From Tragulus kanchil (lineage: Eukaryota; Chordata; Mammalia; Artiodactyla; Tragulidae), in the NCBI GenBank assembly GCA_022376925.1, contig JAIOJX010000027.1, positions 21,283,471-21,347,470 on the forward strand: a stretch of DNA of 64,000 nucleotides, given 5' to 3'. The notes beneath the pieces were generated by a model that ran no database searches, had not been told where the DNA came from, and saw nothing but the letters and a program-made list of their open reading frames with translations. The position numbers and the translations under genes are program-made. Below are positions 1 to 10,362 of this stretch, in pieces (positions within the stretch are counted from its first letter, which is position 1; every line of letters begins with the position of its first letter).

Positions 1-116
1 GGCTGTCTTCAGTCAGGGTCTGCCCTCAACAAGGTGTGTATGTGTGACCTTCAAGACCCGTATCTGCTGTGAGGGTCTTCTCTGCTTATTAGGGTGGATG
101 AGCGTCTGCCTCATCA

Positions 117-136
117 GGTGTGTGTGTGTGTGTGTG
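117..136. repeat. (GT)n microsatellite
   Basis: About ten GT units directly before a reversed Bov-A body, a common position for a dinucleotide repeat at this SINE's 3' end. Confidence 0.85.
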
Positions 137-303
137 AACCCCTCAGTCGTATCTGACTCTTTGTGACCGCATGGACAGGCTCCTCTGCTCATGGAATCCT
201 CCAGACGGGAACACTGGGTTGGGTGGATCTTCCTGACCCATGGATGGACCCGGGTCTCCTCCACGGTAGGCAGATGCTTTACCGTCTGAGCACCAGGGAA
301 GCC
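133..303 (-). mobile_element. Bov-tA SINE
   Basis: On the minus strand it has the tRNA-like head (GGGCTTCCCTGGTG at the right end), the B-box-like region and the BovB-derived body, matching the known ruminant Bov-tA structure. Diverged, with several small indels. Confidence 0.85.
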
Positions 304-379
304 CACTTGACACAGAGCAGGCCCCCGGTGGATAATCATCATAGCCAACGAAGAAGCAGACCATGCTGGTCTGAGCACG

Positions 380-512
380 TGATCCATATGAATGCATTTA
401 ATCCCCACAAGAGTCTTATGATTATCTACCTTGATTATCCAGAAAACAGAGGCCCAGAGAGGTCAAGGAATTTGTCCAGGGTTGCACAGGATCTGAACTC
501 AAGCCTGGCCTG
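380..512 (+). mobile_element. MIR SINE fragment
   Basis: It contains the MIR core pattern: 'aggcccagagaggtcaagg', then a 'gttgcacaggatctgaactc' block in MIR order. An ancient mammalian SINE remnant. A second copy in tandem duplication 1 lies at 1528-1660. Confidence 0.75.
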
Positions 513-1527
513 ATGCCTGCAGACTTCACCCCTGCTGGGGCTACTATATTTTGTGCTGAGTCAAGCTAGGGGCAGGGATGTAATGTCCAGAGTGCCTCGG
601 TCCAGCCCTCGCTCTCCGGATGCTTCCTCTTTGTCCAGGTCTCCAGGTGAAGAGGGAGGGCGCGGGCCTTCCCCGGGGTCTTGGTTGGCGGACACTCCAG
701 CCACCAAGAATGATTCAACCTCGTCCTTCCCGCAATGTTCAGCAGTTTGGCTTGGAAAATGATGATAGAGTAAGACTGAAAAGCCTGAAGAGTGGACTAT
801 TACTCTTATCAGTGCGAATAAAGGGGAAAGCGTTTTATTTCCTGGTCTGCGTGTGGTTCAGACAACCAGAAAATTCCCCACCTTCTCCTCCCCGTGGACC
901 TGTGCCCTCTTTGCCGCCACTATCCTCTGACCCTAGTGGCTGTGGTCCTGAGAGGCCCGCCCCTCCACGAACCCCACTCCCAGCAGAAGCCCTGGGGCAT
1001 GTGAGGGGCCCCAGTCCCCTACGAGGTCTCTGCTCACCCCCTGGAGAGGAGCGGAAGCGGCTGGGAGAAATGACCAGAGCCGCGGCCGCCAGGGGCCCTT
1101 CTGCGGGGGTGCAGGTGCTGTCAGGAGGTCCTCAGCTGCCCCCTCTGTGCCCCCGGGAAGTTCGACACGCAGAGTTTGCCTAGACTTGTCTACAAAAGCT
1201 GAGTCAACGAGATCGTGAAATGTCCTATCTTTTCAGAGATTGGTTCAGGATATTAGAGTCCCCCTCTCCCCAACATACACACAGAGTGCTTTTCAATTCT
1301 GCAAAGAGAAAAAGGTCTTAGATTCTTGCTCTCGGCTTTGAGAGAGCCTCTGGTCCTCATCCATCATTCCTTTCTCCCAGAGGGCCTTCTGGCTGGTTTT
1401 CTGAGAGATCCTTCCCCCGGTGCATCCCTGCATGACAACTGATTGTGTCTGACCAGGGAAGCCCATTGCAAGCAGGCCCCGTGGATAATCATCATAGCAA
1501 AAGCAGACCATGCTGGTCTGAGCACGT

Positions 1528-1660
1528 GATCCATATGAATGCATTTAATCCCCACAAGAGTCTTATGATTATCTACCTTGATTATCCAGAAAACAGAGGC
1601 CCAGAGAGGTCAAGGAATTTGTCCAGGGTTGCACAGGATCTGAACTCAAGCCTGGCCTGA
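1528..1660 (+). mobile_element. MIR SINE fragment (duplicate copy)
   Basis: Same sequence as 380-512, present because of tandem duplication 1. Confidence 0.75.
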
Positions 1661-2600
1661 TGCCTGCAGACTTCACCCCTGCTGGGGCTACTATATTTTG
1701 TGCTGAGTCAAGCTAGGGGCAGGGATGTAATGTCCAGAGTGCCTCGGTCCAGCCCTCGCTCTCCGGATGCTTCCTCTTTGTCCAGGTCTCCAGGTGAAGA
1801 GGGAGGGCGCGGGCCTTCCCCGGGGTCTTGGTTGGCGGACACTCCAGCCACCAAGAATGATTCAACCTCGTCCTTCCCGCAATGTTCAGCAGTTTGGCTT
1901 GGAAAATGATGATAGAGTAAGACTGAAAAGCCTGAAGAGTGGACTATTACTCTTATCAGTGCGAATAAAGGGGAAAGCGTTTTATTTCCTGGTCTGCGTG
2001 TGGTTCAGACAACCAGAAAATTCCCCACCTTCTCCTCCCCGTGGACCTGTGCCCTCTTTGCCGCCACTATCCTCTGACCCTAGTGGCTGTGGTCCTGAGA
2101 GGCCCGCCCCTCCACGAACCCCACTCCCAGCAGAAGCCCTGGGGCATGTGAGGGGCCACCAGTCCCCTACGAGGTCTCTGCTCACCCCCTGGAGAGGAGC
2201 GGAAGCGGCTGGGAGAAATGACCAGAGCCGCGGCCGCCAGGGGCCCTTCTGCGGGGGTGCAGGTGCTGTCAGGAGGTCCTCAGCTGCCCCCTCTGTGCCC
2301 CCGGGAAGTTCGACACGCAGAGTTTGCCTAGACTTGTCTACAAAAGCTGAGTCAACGAGATCGTGAAATGTCCTATCTTTTCAGAGATTGGTTCAGGATA
2401 TTAGAGTCCCCCTCTCCCCAACATACACACAGAGTGCTTTTCAATTCTGCAAAGAGAAAAAGGTCTTAGATTCTTGCTCTCGGCTTTGAGAGAGCCTCTG
2501 GTCCTCATCCATCATTCCTTTCTTCCCAGAGGGCCTTCTGGCTGGTTTTCTGAGAGATCCTTCCCCCGGTGCATCCCTGCATGACAACTGATTGTGTCTG

Positions 2601-2984
2601 AGTTTGTTTGTGGATGCTCTGTGTGCCTCGCCCTCATCCTAGGAGTTGGAAATCAAATGCAATCAGCTGGCTGCATTCATGTGCTTTATTTCCACTGCTC
2701 TCGGAATAAATTTCCAACTCCTTTCGGAGTCCTGCAAAGCTGGTGCAGGATGAACCTGCCCAGCTCCGGGGCACACCCCCTCCCTCTGGCTCCCTATTTC
2801 CAGCCACGTCAGTTTTCTGTCTGTTCTTCGAACCCACCAGCTCCTCCACATGTGTGTTGTCTGTCTGTCTGGATGCTTTCATTCCGGAGACTAGCGTGAG
2901 ACGCCCGCTTTTAAGAGTCCAGCTCTTGCCATAGGTGAGGCTGCATTCTCCTTCTTCAGAGTTTACCTCAAAACTTGCCTCCTA
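2601..2984. other. Unique noncoding sequence
   Basis: No repeat family, gene or RNA recognised. Moderately pyrimidine-rich; short open frames on both strands lack any family likeness. Confidence 0.5.
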
Positions 2985-3736
2985 GAAAAGGGAACCCTCT
3001 TGCATTGCTGCTGGGAATGTAAACTGATACAGCCTCTATGGAAGACAGTACGGAGATTCCTTTAAAAACTAAAAAGAGAAGCACCCTATGACCCAGCAAT
3101 CCCATTACTAGGCCTATATCCTGATGAAATCAAAACTGAAAGAAGCACCTGTACCCCAATGTTCATTGCAGCTCTCTATACAATAGCCAGAACATGGAAG
3201 CAACCTAGATGTCCATCGACAAATGAATGGATACAGAAGCTCTGGTACATATATACAGTGAAATACTACTCAGCTGTTAAAAGAAATGCAGAAGACTCAG
3301 TCCTAATGAGGTGGCTAGCTCTAGAACCTATCATAAAAAGTGAAGTAAGTCAAAAAGAGAAAGACAAGTACAGTATACTAACTCATATATATGGAATCTA
3401 GTAAGATGGTCATGATAACACACGCAGTGAACTCATGGAAAAACAGACAGAGAATAGACATATGGACATTGTGGGGAACGAACAGTGAGAGGGAAGCATG
3501 GAGTGAGTAACATGGAAACCTATACTGGCACATGTGGAAAAGATAGCTATTGTCATTGTGCTAAGGGAATAGGAGTGCCTACAATCACTTGGGACGATGG
3601 TCCGGAGGGGTGGGAGGGGGGACCTGGGTGGGTGCGTTGGGGGAGGTCCAGGGATATGCATATGAATGATCTGGGAACATACATGTCGGTGAACAACAAA
3701 ACTCTGTCAAATCTTTAAAGTAAAGAATTAAAAATT
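2985..3736 (+). mobile_element. L1 LINE, 5'-truncated 3' end
   Basis: The sequence starts inside the C-terminal part of L1 ORF2 (the GGGAATGTAAACTGATACAG and CCCAGCAATCCCATTACTA landmarks), runs through the stop into a GA-rich 3' UTR and ends in an A-rich tail. ORF2 is broken, so it is a dead copy. The part from 3284 on is repeated at 4447-4869. Confidence 0.88.
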
Positions 3737-3910
3737 AAAAAAAATAAGAAAGACAACTCAAGAAGACATAGTAATACATGCAAAAGAGAGGAACTCTCCT
3801 TGCTGAGGATCAGTGTATTTCCTTACACTCCCCATTTCTATTAAAGATATGAAAAAAGGAAAAAAAAAAAACTCGCCTCTTCTGAGAAGTCTTCCTTCTT
3901 TGCCCTATTT

Positions 3911-4035
3911 AAAAATTTTTTTTAAATTTATTTTTGGCTGTTTGGGATCTCTGTTGCTGCCCTCAGGCTTTCTCTGGTTTTTCTATGGGGGTTACTCTCT
4001 AGCTCTTCTTGGAGGTACTACTTGCTGAGCACTGT
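3911..4035 (-). mobile_element. CHR-type SINE fragment
   Basis: The pattern 'TTTATTTTTGGCTG' followed by a 'gctttctctggttt' block matches the reversed tail half of the cetartiodactyl CHR SINE, strongly diverged. Repeated at 5044-5168. Confidence 0.55.
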
Positions 4036-4337
4036 TGCATATCATGGCTGGGTGGAGTCAATACTGTCTGTTCAACTCCCCTGGGAGAGGTCAATGGGCC
4101 CCTCCGCACCGGGGCTGCCTGGAGGCTGCCCTGTGGACCCCTCCCCGTGCTGACTTAGTCTCCTCCCTTCCACTGTAAGCAACCAGGAGCCTGATGGCTT
4201 TGCTCAGTGGTCCAGTTAATCGCGGAGGCTGAAGGTGGTCTTGGGGACCTCTGACTTTTCCAGCATTGGTCACTGTTGTCTCTCAGGGCTGGGGACAATG
4301 GGGTGGGGTGGCATATAGGAAGAATTCAAGAAGTATT

Positions 4338-4446
4338 TCTTAGACTGTATTTATCTGTTTTATTTGGGGCTGTGCTGGGTCTTCATTCCTGCCCACGGGC
4401 TTCCTCTAGTTGCGGAGAGCGGGTCTCCTCTCTAGTCGCTGTGTGC
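4338..4446 (-). mobile_element. CHR SINE cut by duplication joint
   Basis: The tail part of the CHR SINE seen complete at 5471-5768. It stops where tandem copy 2 begins, so the truncation is a by-product of the duplication joint. Confidence 0.8.
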
Positions 4447-4869
4447 GAAATCAGAAGACTCTCTAATGGAGGTGGCTAGCTCTAGAACCTAAAAAGATGG
4501 GGTCAGTATACTAACTCATATATATGGAATCTAGTAAGATGGTCATGATAACACACGCAGTGAACTCATGGAAAAACAGACAGAGAATAGACATATGGAC
4601 ATTGTGGGGAACGAACAGTGAGAGGGAAGCATGGAGTGAGTAACATGGAAACCTATACTGGCACATGTGGAAAAGATAGCTATTGTCATTGTGCTAAGGG
4701 AATAGGAGTGCCTACAATCACTTGGGACGATGGTCCGGAGGGGTGGGAGGGGGGACCTGGGTGGGTGCGTTGGGGGAGGTCCAGGGATATGCATATGAAT
4801 GATCTGGGAACATACATGTCGGTGAACAACAAAACTCTGTCAAATCTTTAAAGTAAAGAATTAAAAATT
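4447..4869 (+). mobile_element. L1 3' end (duplicate copy)
   Basis: Second copy of the terminal part of the L1 at 2985-3736, produced by tandem duplication 2, with about 30 bases missing near its left edge. Confidence 0.85.
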
Positions 4870-5043
4870 AAAAAAAATAAGAAAGACAACTCAAGAAGAC
4901 ATAGTAATACATGCAAAAGAGAGGAACTCTCCTTGCTGAGGATCAGTGTATTTCCTTACACTCCCCATTTCTATTAAAGATATGAAAAAAGGAAAAAAAA
5001 AAAACTCGCCTCTTCTGAGAAGTCTTCCTTCTTTGCCCTATTT

Positions 5044-5168
5044 AAAAATTTTTTTTAAATTTATTTTTGGCTGTTTGGGATCTCTGTTGCTGCCCTCAGG
5101 CTTTCTCTGGTTTTTCTATGGGGGTTACTCTCTAGCTCTTCTTGGAGGTACTACTTGCTGAGCACTGT
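5044..5168 (-). mobile_element. CHR-type SINE fragment (duplicate copy)
   Basis: Identical to 3911-4035, repeated by tandem duplication 2. Confidence 0.55.
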
Positions 5169-5470
5169 TGCATATCATGGCTGGGTGGAGTCAATACTGT
5201 CTGTTCAACTCCCCTGGGAGAGGTCAATGGGCCCCTCCGCACCGGGGCTGCCTGGAGGCTGCCCTGTGGACCCCTCCCCGTGCTGACTTAGTCTCCTCCC
5301 TTCCACTGTAAGCAACCAGGAGCCTGATGGCTTTGCTCAGTGGTCCAGTTAATCGCGGAGGCTGAAGGTGGTCTTGGGGACCTCTGACTTTTCCAGCATT
5401 GGTCACTGCTGTCTCTCAGGGCTGGGGACAATGGGGTGGGGTGGCATATAGGAAGAATTCAAGAAGTATT

Positions 5471-5768
5471 TCTTAGACTGTATTTATCTGTTTTATTTGG
5501 GGCTGTGCTGGGTCTTCATTCCTGCCCACGGGCTTCCTCTAGTTGCGGAGAGCGGGGTCTCCTCTCTAGTCGCGGTGTGCAGGCTTCTCACCGCGGTGGC
5601 TTCTCTTGGAGCAGAGCACAGGCTTTAGGGCACACAGGAGTCAGTAGCTGTGGCTCCCAGGCTCAGTAGGTGTTGCCCTGAAGCACGAGGAATCTTCCCA
5701 TAGCAAGGATCAAGCCTGTGTTCCCTGCATTGGCAGGTAGATTCTTAGTCACTGGACTTCCAGAGAAG
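5471..5768 (-). mobile_element. CHR SINE, full length with target-site duplication
   Basis: Reversed CHR element: tail landmarks 'GGGCTGTGCTGGGTCTTCAT' and 'GCGGTGGCTTCTCTTGGAGC', head at the right end. The flanks TCAAGAAGTATT (5459-5470) and TCAAGAAGTGTT (5769-5780) form a 12-bp target-site duplication with one mismatch. Confidence 0.88.
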
Positions 5769-5885
5769 TCAAGAAGTGTTGCTGATGATGAATAAGCCTG
5801 CTGGAGCAATGGCCTCTTTCCTCAAGCCAGCATCCCTGGAACGCGCTCTCAGCTGCCTGTATAGCACTGAGTTGAACTCTACCAG

Positions 5886-6310
5886 GTGACTACCTTATGG
5901 AAACACGCTGAGCTCCCTCAGGCCCCCAGACCTTGGCACGGGCTGTGGCTTGTGTCTGGAGAGTCCACCCTTTTCCTCCACCACCTCCTCAATGCCTCAT
6001 CGTGCCCCAAGACTCGGCTCAAGCATCGCCTCCCGCCCAGGGAAAACCCCACACGAGCCCAGCTCCTTCCAAGCCCAATGAGCTCCCGCCTCTAGATTCC
6101 CAGGTATCCTGCGCTCCCCTCCACCAACTCCTGTCATTGGAGTTATCACCGAAAAACCTTCTACTGGGGCTTCCTTCCTGGAGCTGTGGTTGTGCTCGAA
6201 TCTCTTCTCCCTGGATAATGGCACTTGAGCTCCTTTAAAACCAAGAATGGTATGTTTTTATCTCTAGATCTTTAGTACCAAGTATTGTGCCAACGGCACA
6301 GTAAAGGCTC
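5886..6310 (-). mobile_element. L2 LINE 3'-end remnant
   Basis: The reversed L2 3' region is suggested by the order of 'ggctcaagcatcgcctc', a pyrimidine-rich middle and a terminal 'agtattgtgcc...cacagtaaaggctcag' block. Ancient and diverged. Confidence 0.55.
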
Positions 6311-6552
6311 AGCACACTTGTGCACCGGGGCTGCCTGGAGGCTGCCCTGTGGACCCCTCCCGTGCTGACTTAGTCTCCTCCCTTCCACTGTAAGCAACCA
6401 GGAGCCTGATGGCTTTGCTCAGTGGTCCAGTTAATCGCGGAGGCTGAAGGTGGTCTTGGGGACCTCTGACTTTTCCAGCATTGGTCACTGCTGTCTCTCA
6501 GGGCTGGGGACAATGGGGTGGGGTGGCATATAGGAAGAATTCAAGAAGTATT

Positions 6553-6849
6553 TCTTAGACTGTATTTATCTGTTTTATTTGGGGCTGTGCTGGGTCTTCA
6601 TTCCTGCCCACGGGCTTCCTCTAGTTGCGGAGAGCGGGGTCTCCTCTCTAGTCGCGGTGTGCAGGCTTCTCACCGCGGTGGCTTCTCTTGGAGCAGAGCA
6701 CAGGCTTTAGGGCACACAGGAGTCAGTAGCTGTGGCTCCCAGGCTCAGTAGGTGTTGCCCTGAAGCACGAGGAATCTTCCCATAGCAAGGATCAAGCCTG
6801 TGTTCCCTGCATTGGCAGGTAGATTCTTAGTCACTGGACTCCAGAGAAG
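6553..6849 (-). mobile_element. CHR SINE, full length (duplicate copy)
   Basis: Copy of 5471-5768 created by tandem duplication 3, with the same target-site repeats at 6541-6552 and 6850-6861. Confidence 0.88.
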
Positions 6850-6966
6850 TCAAGAAGTGTTGCTGATGATGAATAAGCCTGCTGGAGCAATGGCCTCTTT
6901 CCTCAAGCCAGCATCCCTGGAACGCGCTCTCAGCTGCCTGTATAGCACTGAGTTGAACTCTACCAG

Positions 6967-7392
6967 GTGACTACCTTATGGAAACACGCTGAGCTCCCTC
7001 AGGCCCCCAGACCTTGGCACGGGCTGTGGCTTGTGTCTGGAGAGTCCACCCTTTTCCTCCACCACCTCCTCAATGCCTCATCGTGCCCCAAGACTCGGCT
7101 CAAGCATCGCCTCCCGCCCAGGGAAAACCCCACACGAGCCCAGCTCCTTCCAAGCCCAATGAGCTCCCGCCTCTAGATTCCCAGGTATCCTGCGCTCCCC
7201 TCCACCAACTCCTGTCATTGGAGTTATCACCGAAAAACCTTCTACTGGGGCTTCCCTTCCTGGAGCTGTGGTTGTGCTCGAATCTCTTCTCCCTGGATAA
7301 TGGCACTTGAGCTCCTTTAAAACCAAGAATGGTATGTTTTTATCTCTAGATCTTTAGTACCAAGTATTGTGCCAACGGCACAGTAAAGGCTC
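6967..7392 (-). mobile_element. L2 LINE 3'-end remnant (duplicate copy)
   Basis: Second copy of 5886-6310 from tandem duplication 3. Confidence 0.55.
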
Positions 7393-7682
7393 AGCACAAG
7401 TCTGTGTTAACAAACAGGCCAGCCTTCCAATAGGCAGGGGTGAACAGGGAGGCAGGGACATGCCTTGGGAAACTGTTTCCAACTGATGGCCATATCGCAG
7501 TGCTCAGCACTGTTTTTAGCAGCAGGATTCCAGCTACTCCTTCTGACCCCAGCAGAAGGGGCCGAGAGCCAAAAAGAAGGCGGTTACACTGCCCAGGAGC
7601 TGCCTTGGAGTAGGAGTGAACTGCTCTGGACACAGAGAGGAAGCCCAGGCCACTGAGCCTTGCAGAATGTTCACCTAATCTT

Positions 7683-7902
7683 GAGCTTCCCAGGTGGCAC
7701 TCGTGGTCAAGAACCCGCCTGCCACTGCAGGAGATGGAAGAGACTCGAGTTTGATCCCTGGGTTGGGAAGATACGCTGGAGTATGAAAGGGCAACTCCGT
7801 CCAGTATCCATGCCTGGAAAAGCCCATGGAAAGAGGAGCCTGGTGGGCTACAGTCCATAGGGTCGTAAGGAGTTAGGCACGACTGGAGCGACTTCCCATG
7901 CA
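7683..7902 (+). mobile_element. Bov-tA SINE
   Basis: tRNA-like head (gagcttcccaggtggcac, then GTTTGATCCCTGGG as B-box) followed by the Bov-A body ending in 'ggcacgactggagcgactt'. Full length, moderately diverged. Confidence 0.9.
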
Positions 7903-7924
7903 CGTAATAATTAACCCATGACCT

Positions 7925-8070
7925 CCAGAGTCAGGGATCCTGGGTTCAAAGCCCCCACTTCTGTGTCGTGTGACCTCAGGCAAGCTACTCAGCATCTGCT
8001 CTGTTGCTGGGGTGTAACTTCATTAGCTACTTAGTGGGACTGCGGTTAGAAACACAGTAGCTCATACCTG
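7925..8070 (-). mobile_element. MIR SINE fragment
   Basis: Reversed MIR: 'agagtcagggatcctgggttc', then 'tgtgacctcaggcaagctac', in the right order and spacing. Confidence 0.7.
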
Positions 8071-8200
8071 CGACATGCTGCGGCAGCGGCGCTGGTCCTA
8101 ATACTCATTGCTGCCCATTACAGCACATGCATATTGATGCTGTTTGTTATTCTGAACCTTTGTGGCTTCAGTTCCCAACGGCGTGAGTACATACAGTTGA

Positions 8201-10362
8201 TCACGATCCACCCCCATAGCCCGGTTCTAACACAAGCCGGTGGAGGCAAGACCCCGGGGCAGAGAGCTGTCTTCTGTGCCCACCCACCACAGGTCCGATC
8301 CCACGTCCTCAAAGACCACCTCCTCCCTGGACCCAGCGTCCTGGCCACGCCCCCTTCGGACACCAAGAGCGCCTCTGCACGCCCCGAGCCGAGCTGCGCA
8401 CCCGGGTCTCATCACCCCAACCCTTGCAAATACGTTTCTACCGACAGTCAGGATCCATTCCCCCTGATGGTTAAGGGGAATTCAATACCTAATCATCACA
8501 ATTAAATCCCATTATGGATCGCCGGAACATAAACCAGTGCTCGGCAGGAAGACGCCACGCCGGCAAAAAGCCAGCGCTCCGCGGGCCTCCGGGCTCACAG
8601 CGGAGCAGACCCTCAGCCCAGAGGGCTCCTCGCTTGCTCTCAGCGGCACGGCCGCCCGTACAAGGTGATCCCTGCGCTGGTTTAGGGCAGACTCGGCCGT
8701 GGGACTTTGCCCCGAAGTTAAAACGGGTCCCCTGGCGCGGTCACCGCCGTCCCAGGCGCAGCTTGGCGGATGGCGAAGGTGCCTCCGCAGGAGGCAGGGA
8801 GCTGGTGCCGCCGAGCTCCATCCCTGTTCTGCAAGGGCCCGCCTCGGCGGCTGTACGTTGGGGATTTTCCCAGCATGCATTGGGAAATCCATCTCATCCT
8901 GGAGTCAAGCTCCATTCAAAGGAAATGCAGCTGGTGAGCTCATCTGCAGGTCAGGGGTGGACGCTGGGTTTGGACTGGAGAGAAGATGGGTACCCTGCCT
9001 GGCAGGCTATGGAGGAAGAGACCATGCTGGGAGCGAGAGTCTGTGCCCCACTGGCATCCTGGGCTGTGGAGACCCTATCCCTGGCTTCCCCTAATAGAGT
9101 TTGACCCCATTTACTTTCTTAAATTGCCTGTGGGCGTTCAGATGCCTCTGAGGAGCCTGTCTGGGTCTCTCCTGGGAGGCGAGCGTCTGCCTTGCTTTGC
9201 TTGTTCCCTCAAGGTGACGGTTCAGAGGTGTTAGGAAAGAAACAGGACTGTGAGGGGTCCTGTGGCCCCATGGGAGGACTACAGGTCACGATCCACCCCC
9301 ATAGCCCGGTTCTAACACAAGCCGGTGGAGGCAAGACCCCGGGGCAGAGAGCTGTCTTCTGTGCCCACCCACCACAGGTCCGATCCCACGTCCTCAAAGA
9401 CCACCTCCTCCCTGGACCCAGCGTCCTGGCCACGCCCCCTTCGGACACCAAGAGCGCCTCTGCACGCCCCGAGCCGAGCTGCGCACCCGGGTCTCATCAC
9501 CCCAACCCTTGCAAATACGTTTCTACCGACAGTCAGGATCCATTCCCCCTGATGGTTAAGGGGAATTCAATACCTAATCATCACAATTAAATCCCATTAT
9601 GGATCGCCGGAACATAAACCAGTGCTCGGCAGGAAGACGCCACGCCGGCAAAAAGCCAGCGCTCCGCGGGCCTCCGGGCTCACAGCGGAGCAGACCCTCA
9701 GCCCAGAGGGCTCCTCGCTTGCTCTCAGCGGCACGGCCGCCCGTACAAGGTGATCCCTGCGCTGGTTTAGGGCAGACTCGGCCGTGGGACTTTGCCCCGA
9801 AGTTAAAACGGGTCCCCTGGCGCGGTCACCGCCGTCCCAGGCGCAGCTTGGCGGATGGCGAAGGTGCCTCCGCAGGAGGCAGGGAGCTGGTGCCGGCCGA
9901 GCTCCATCCCTGTTCTGCAAGGGCCCGCCTCGGCGGCTGTACGTTGGGGATTTTCCCAGCATGCATTGGGAAATCCATCTCATCCTGGAGTCAAGCTCCA
10001 TTCAAAGGAAATGCAGCTGGTGAGCTCATCTGCAGGTCAGGGGTGGACGCTGGGTTTGGACTGGAGAGAAGATGGGTACCCTGCCTGGCAGGCTATGGAG
10101 GAAGAGACCATGCTGGGAGCGAGAGTCTGTGCCCCACTGGCATCCTGGGCTGTGGAGACCCTATCCCTGGCTTCCCCTAATAGAGTTTGACCCCATTTAC
10201 TTTCTTAAATTGCCTGTGGGCGTTCAGATGCCTCTGAGGAGCCTGTCTGGGTCTCTCCTGGGAGGCGAGCGTCTGCCTTGCTTTGCTTGTTCCCTCAAGG
10301 TGACGGTTCAGAGGTGTTAGGAAAGAAACAGGACTGTGAGTGTCTGTGGCCCCATGAGGCCC
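8201..10362. repeat. Direct tandem duplication 4 (8201-9285 / 9286-10362)
   Basis: The shift is 1,085 bp and covers unique GC-rich sequence. The interior differs by a one-base indel near 8811/9896. The last 50 bp of the upstream copy are degraded relative to the downstream copy. Confidence 0.93.

Larger units (their letters stand above)
291..2600. repeat. Direct tandem duplication 1 (291-1451 / 1452-2600)
   Basis: The two halves align end to end with a shift of 1,149 bp. The interior is nearly identical, with single-base indels such as those near 1011/2158 and 1376/2524. The first 60 bp of the downstream copy lack about 13 bases present upstream. The copy includes a MIR and unique GC-rich sequence. 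Probably a false assembly duplication. Confidence 0.93.
3284..5576. repeat. Direct tandem duplication 2 (3284-4446 / 4447-5576)
   Basis: The shift is 1,163 bp at the left edge and settles at 1,133 bp after about 30 bases of deletions in the first 90 bp of the downstream copy. The duplicated block carries the end of an L1, a CHR fragment and unique sequence. The upstream copy breaks off inside a CHR SINE that is complete in the downstream copy. Confidence 0.93.
5239..7400. repeat. Direct tandem duplication 3 (5239-6318 / 6322-7400)
   Basis: The shift is 1,083 bp. It overlaps the downstream copy of the previous duplication, so the sequence starting GCACCGGGGCTGCC occurs three times (4106, 5239, 6322). 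It carries a CHR SINE with its target-site duplication and an L2 fragment in both copies. Confidence 0.93.

Noticed and set aside
291..2600. True segmental duplication or gene-family expansion as explanation of the doubled blocks
   Set aside because: Unrelated sequence doubled twenty times with almost the same unit length, near-perfect interiors and damaged edges fits assembly better than independent genomic events.
7391..7903. 170-codon frame on the minus strand
   Set aside because: The N-terminal half is the standard translation of a reversed Bov-tA SINE; the remainder is chance.
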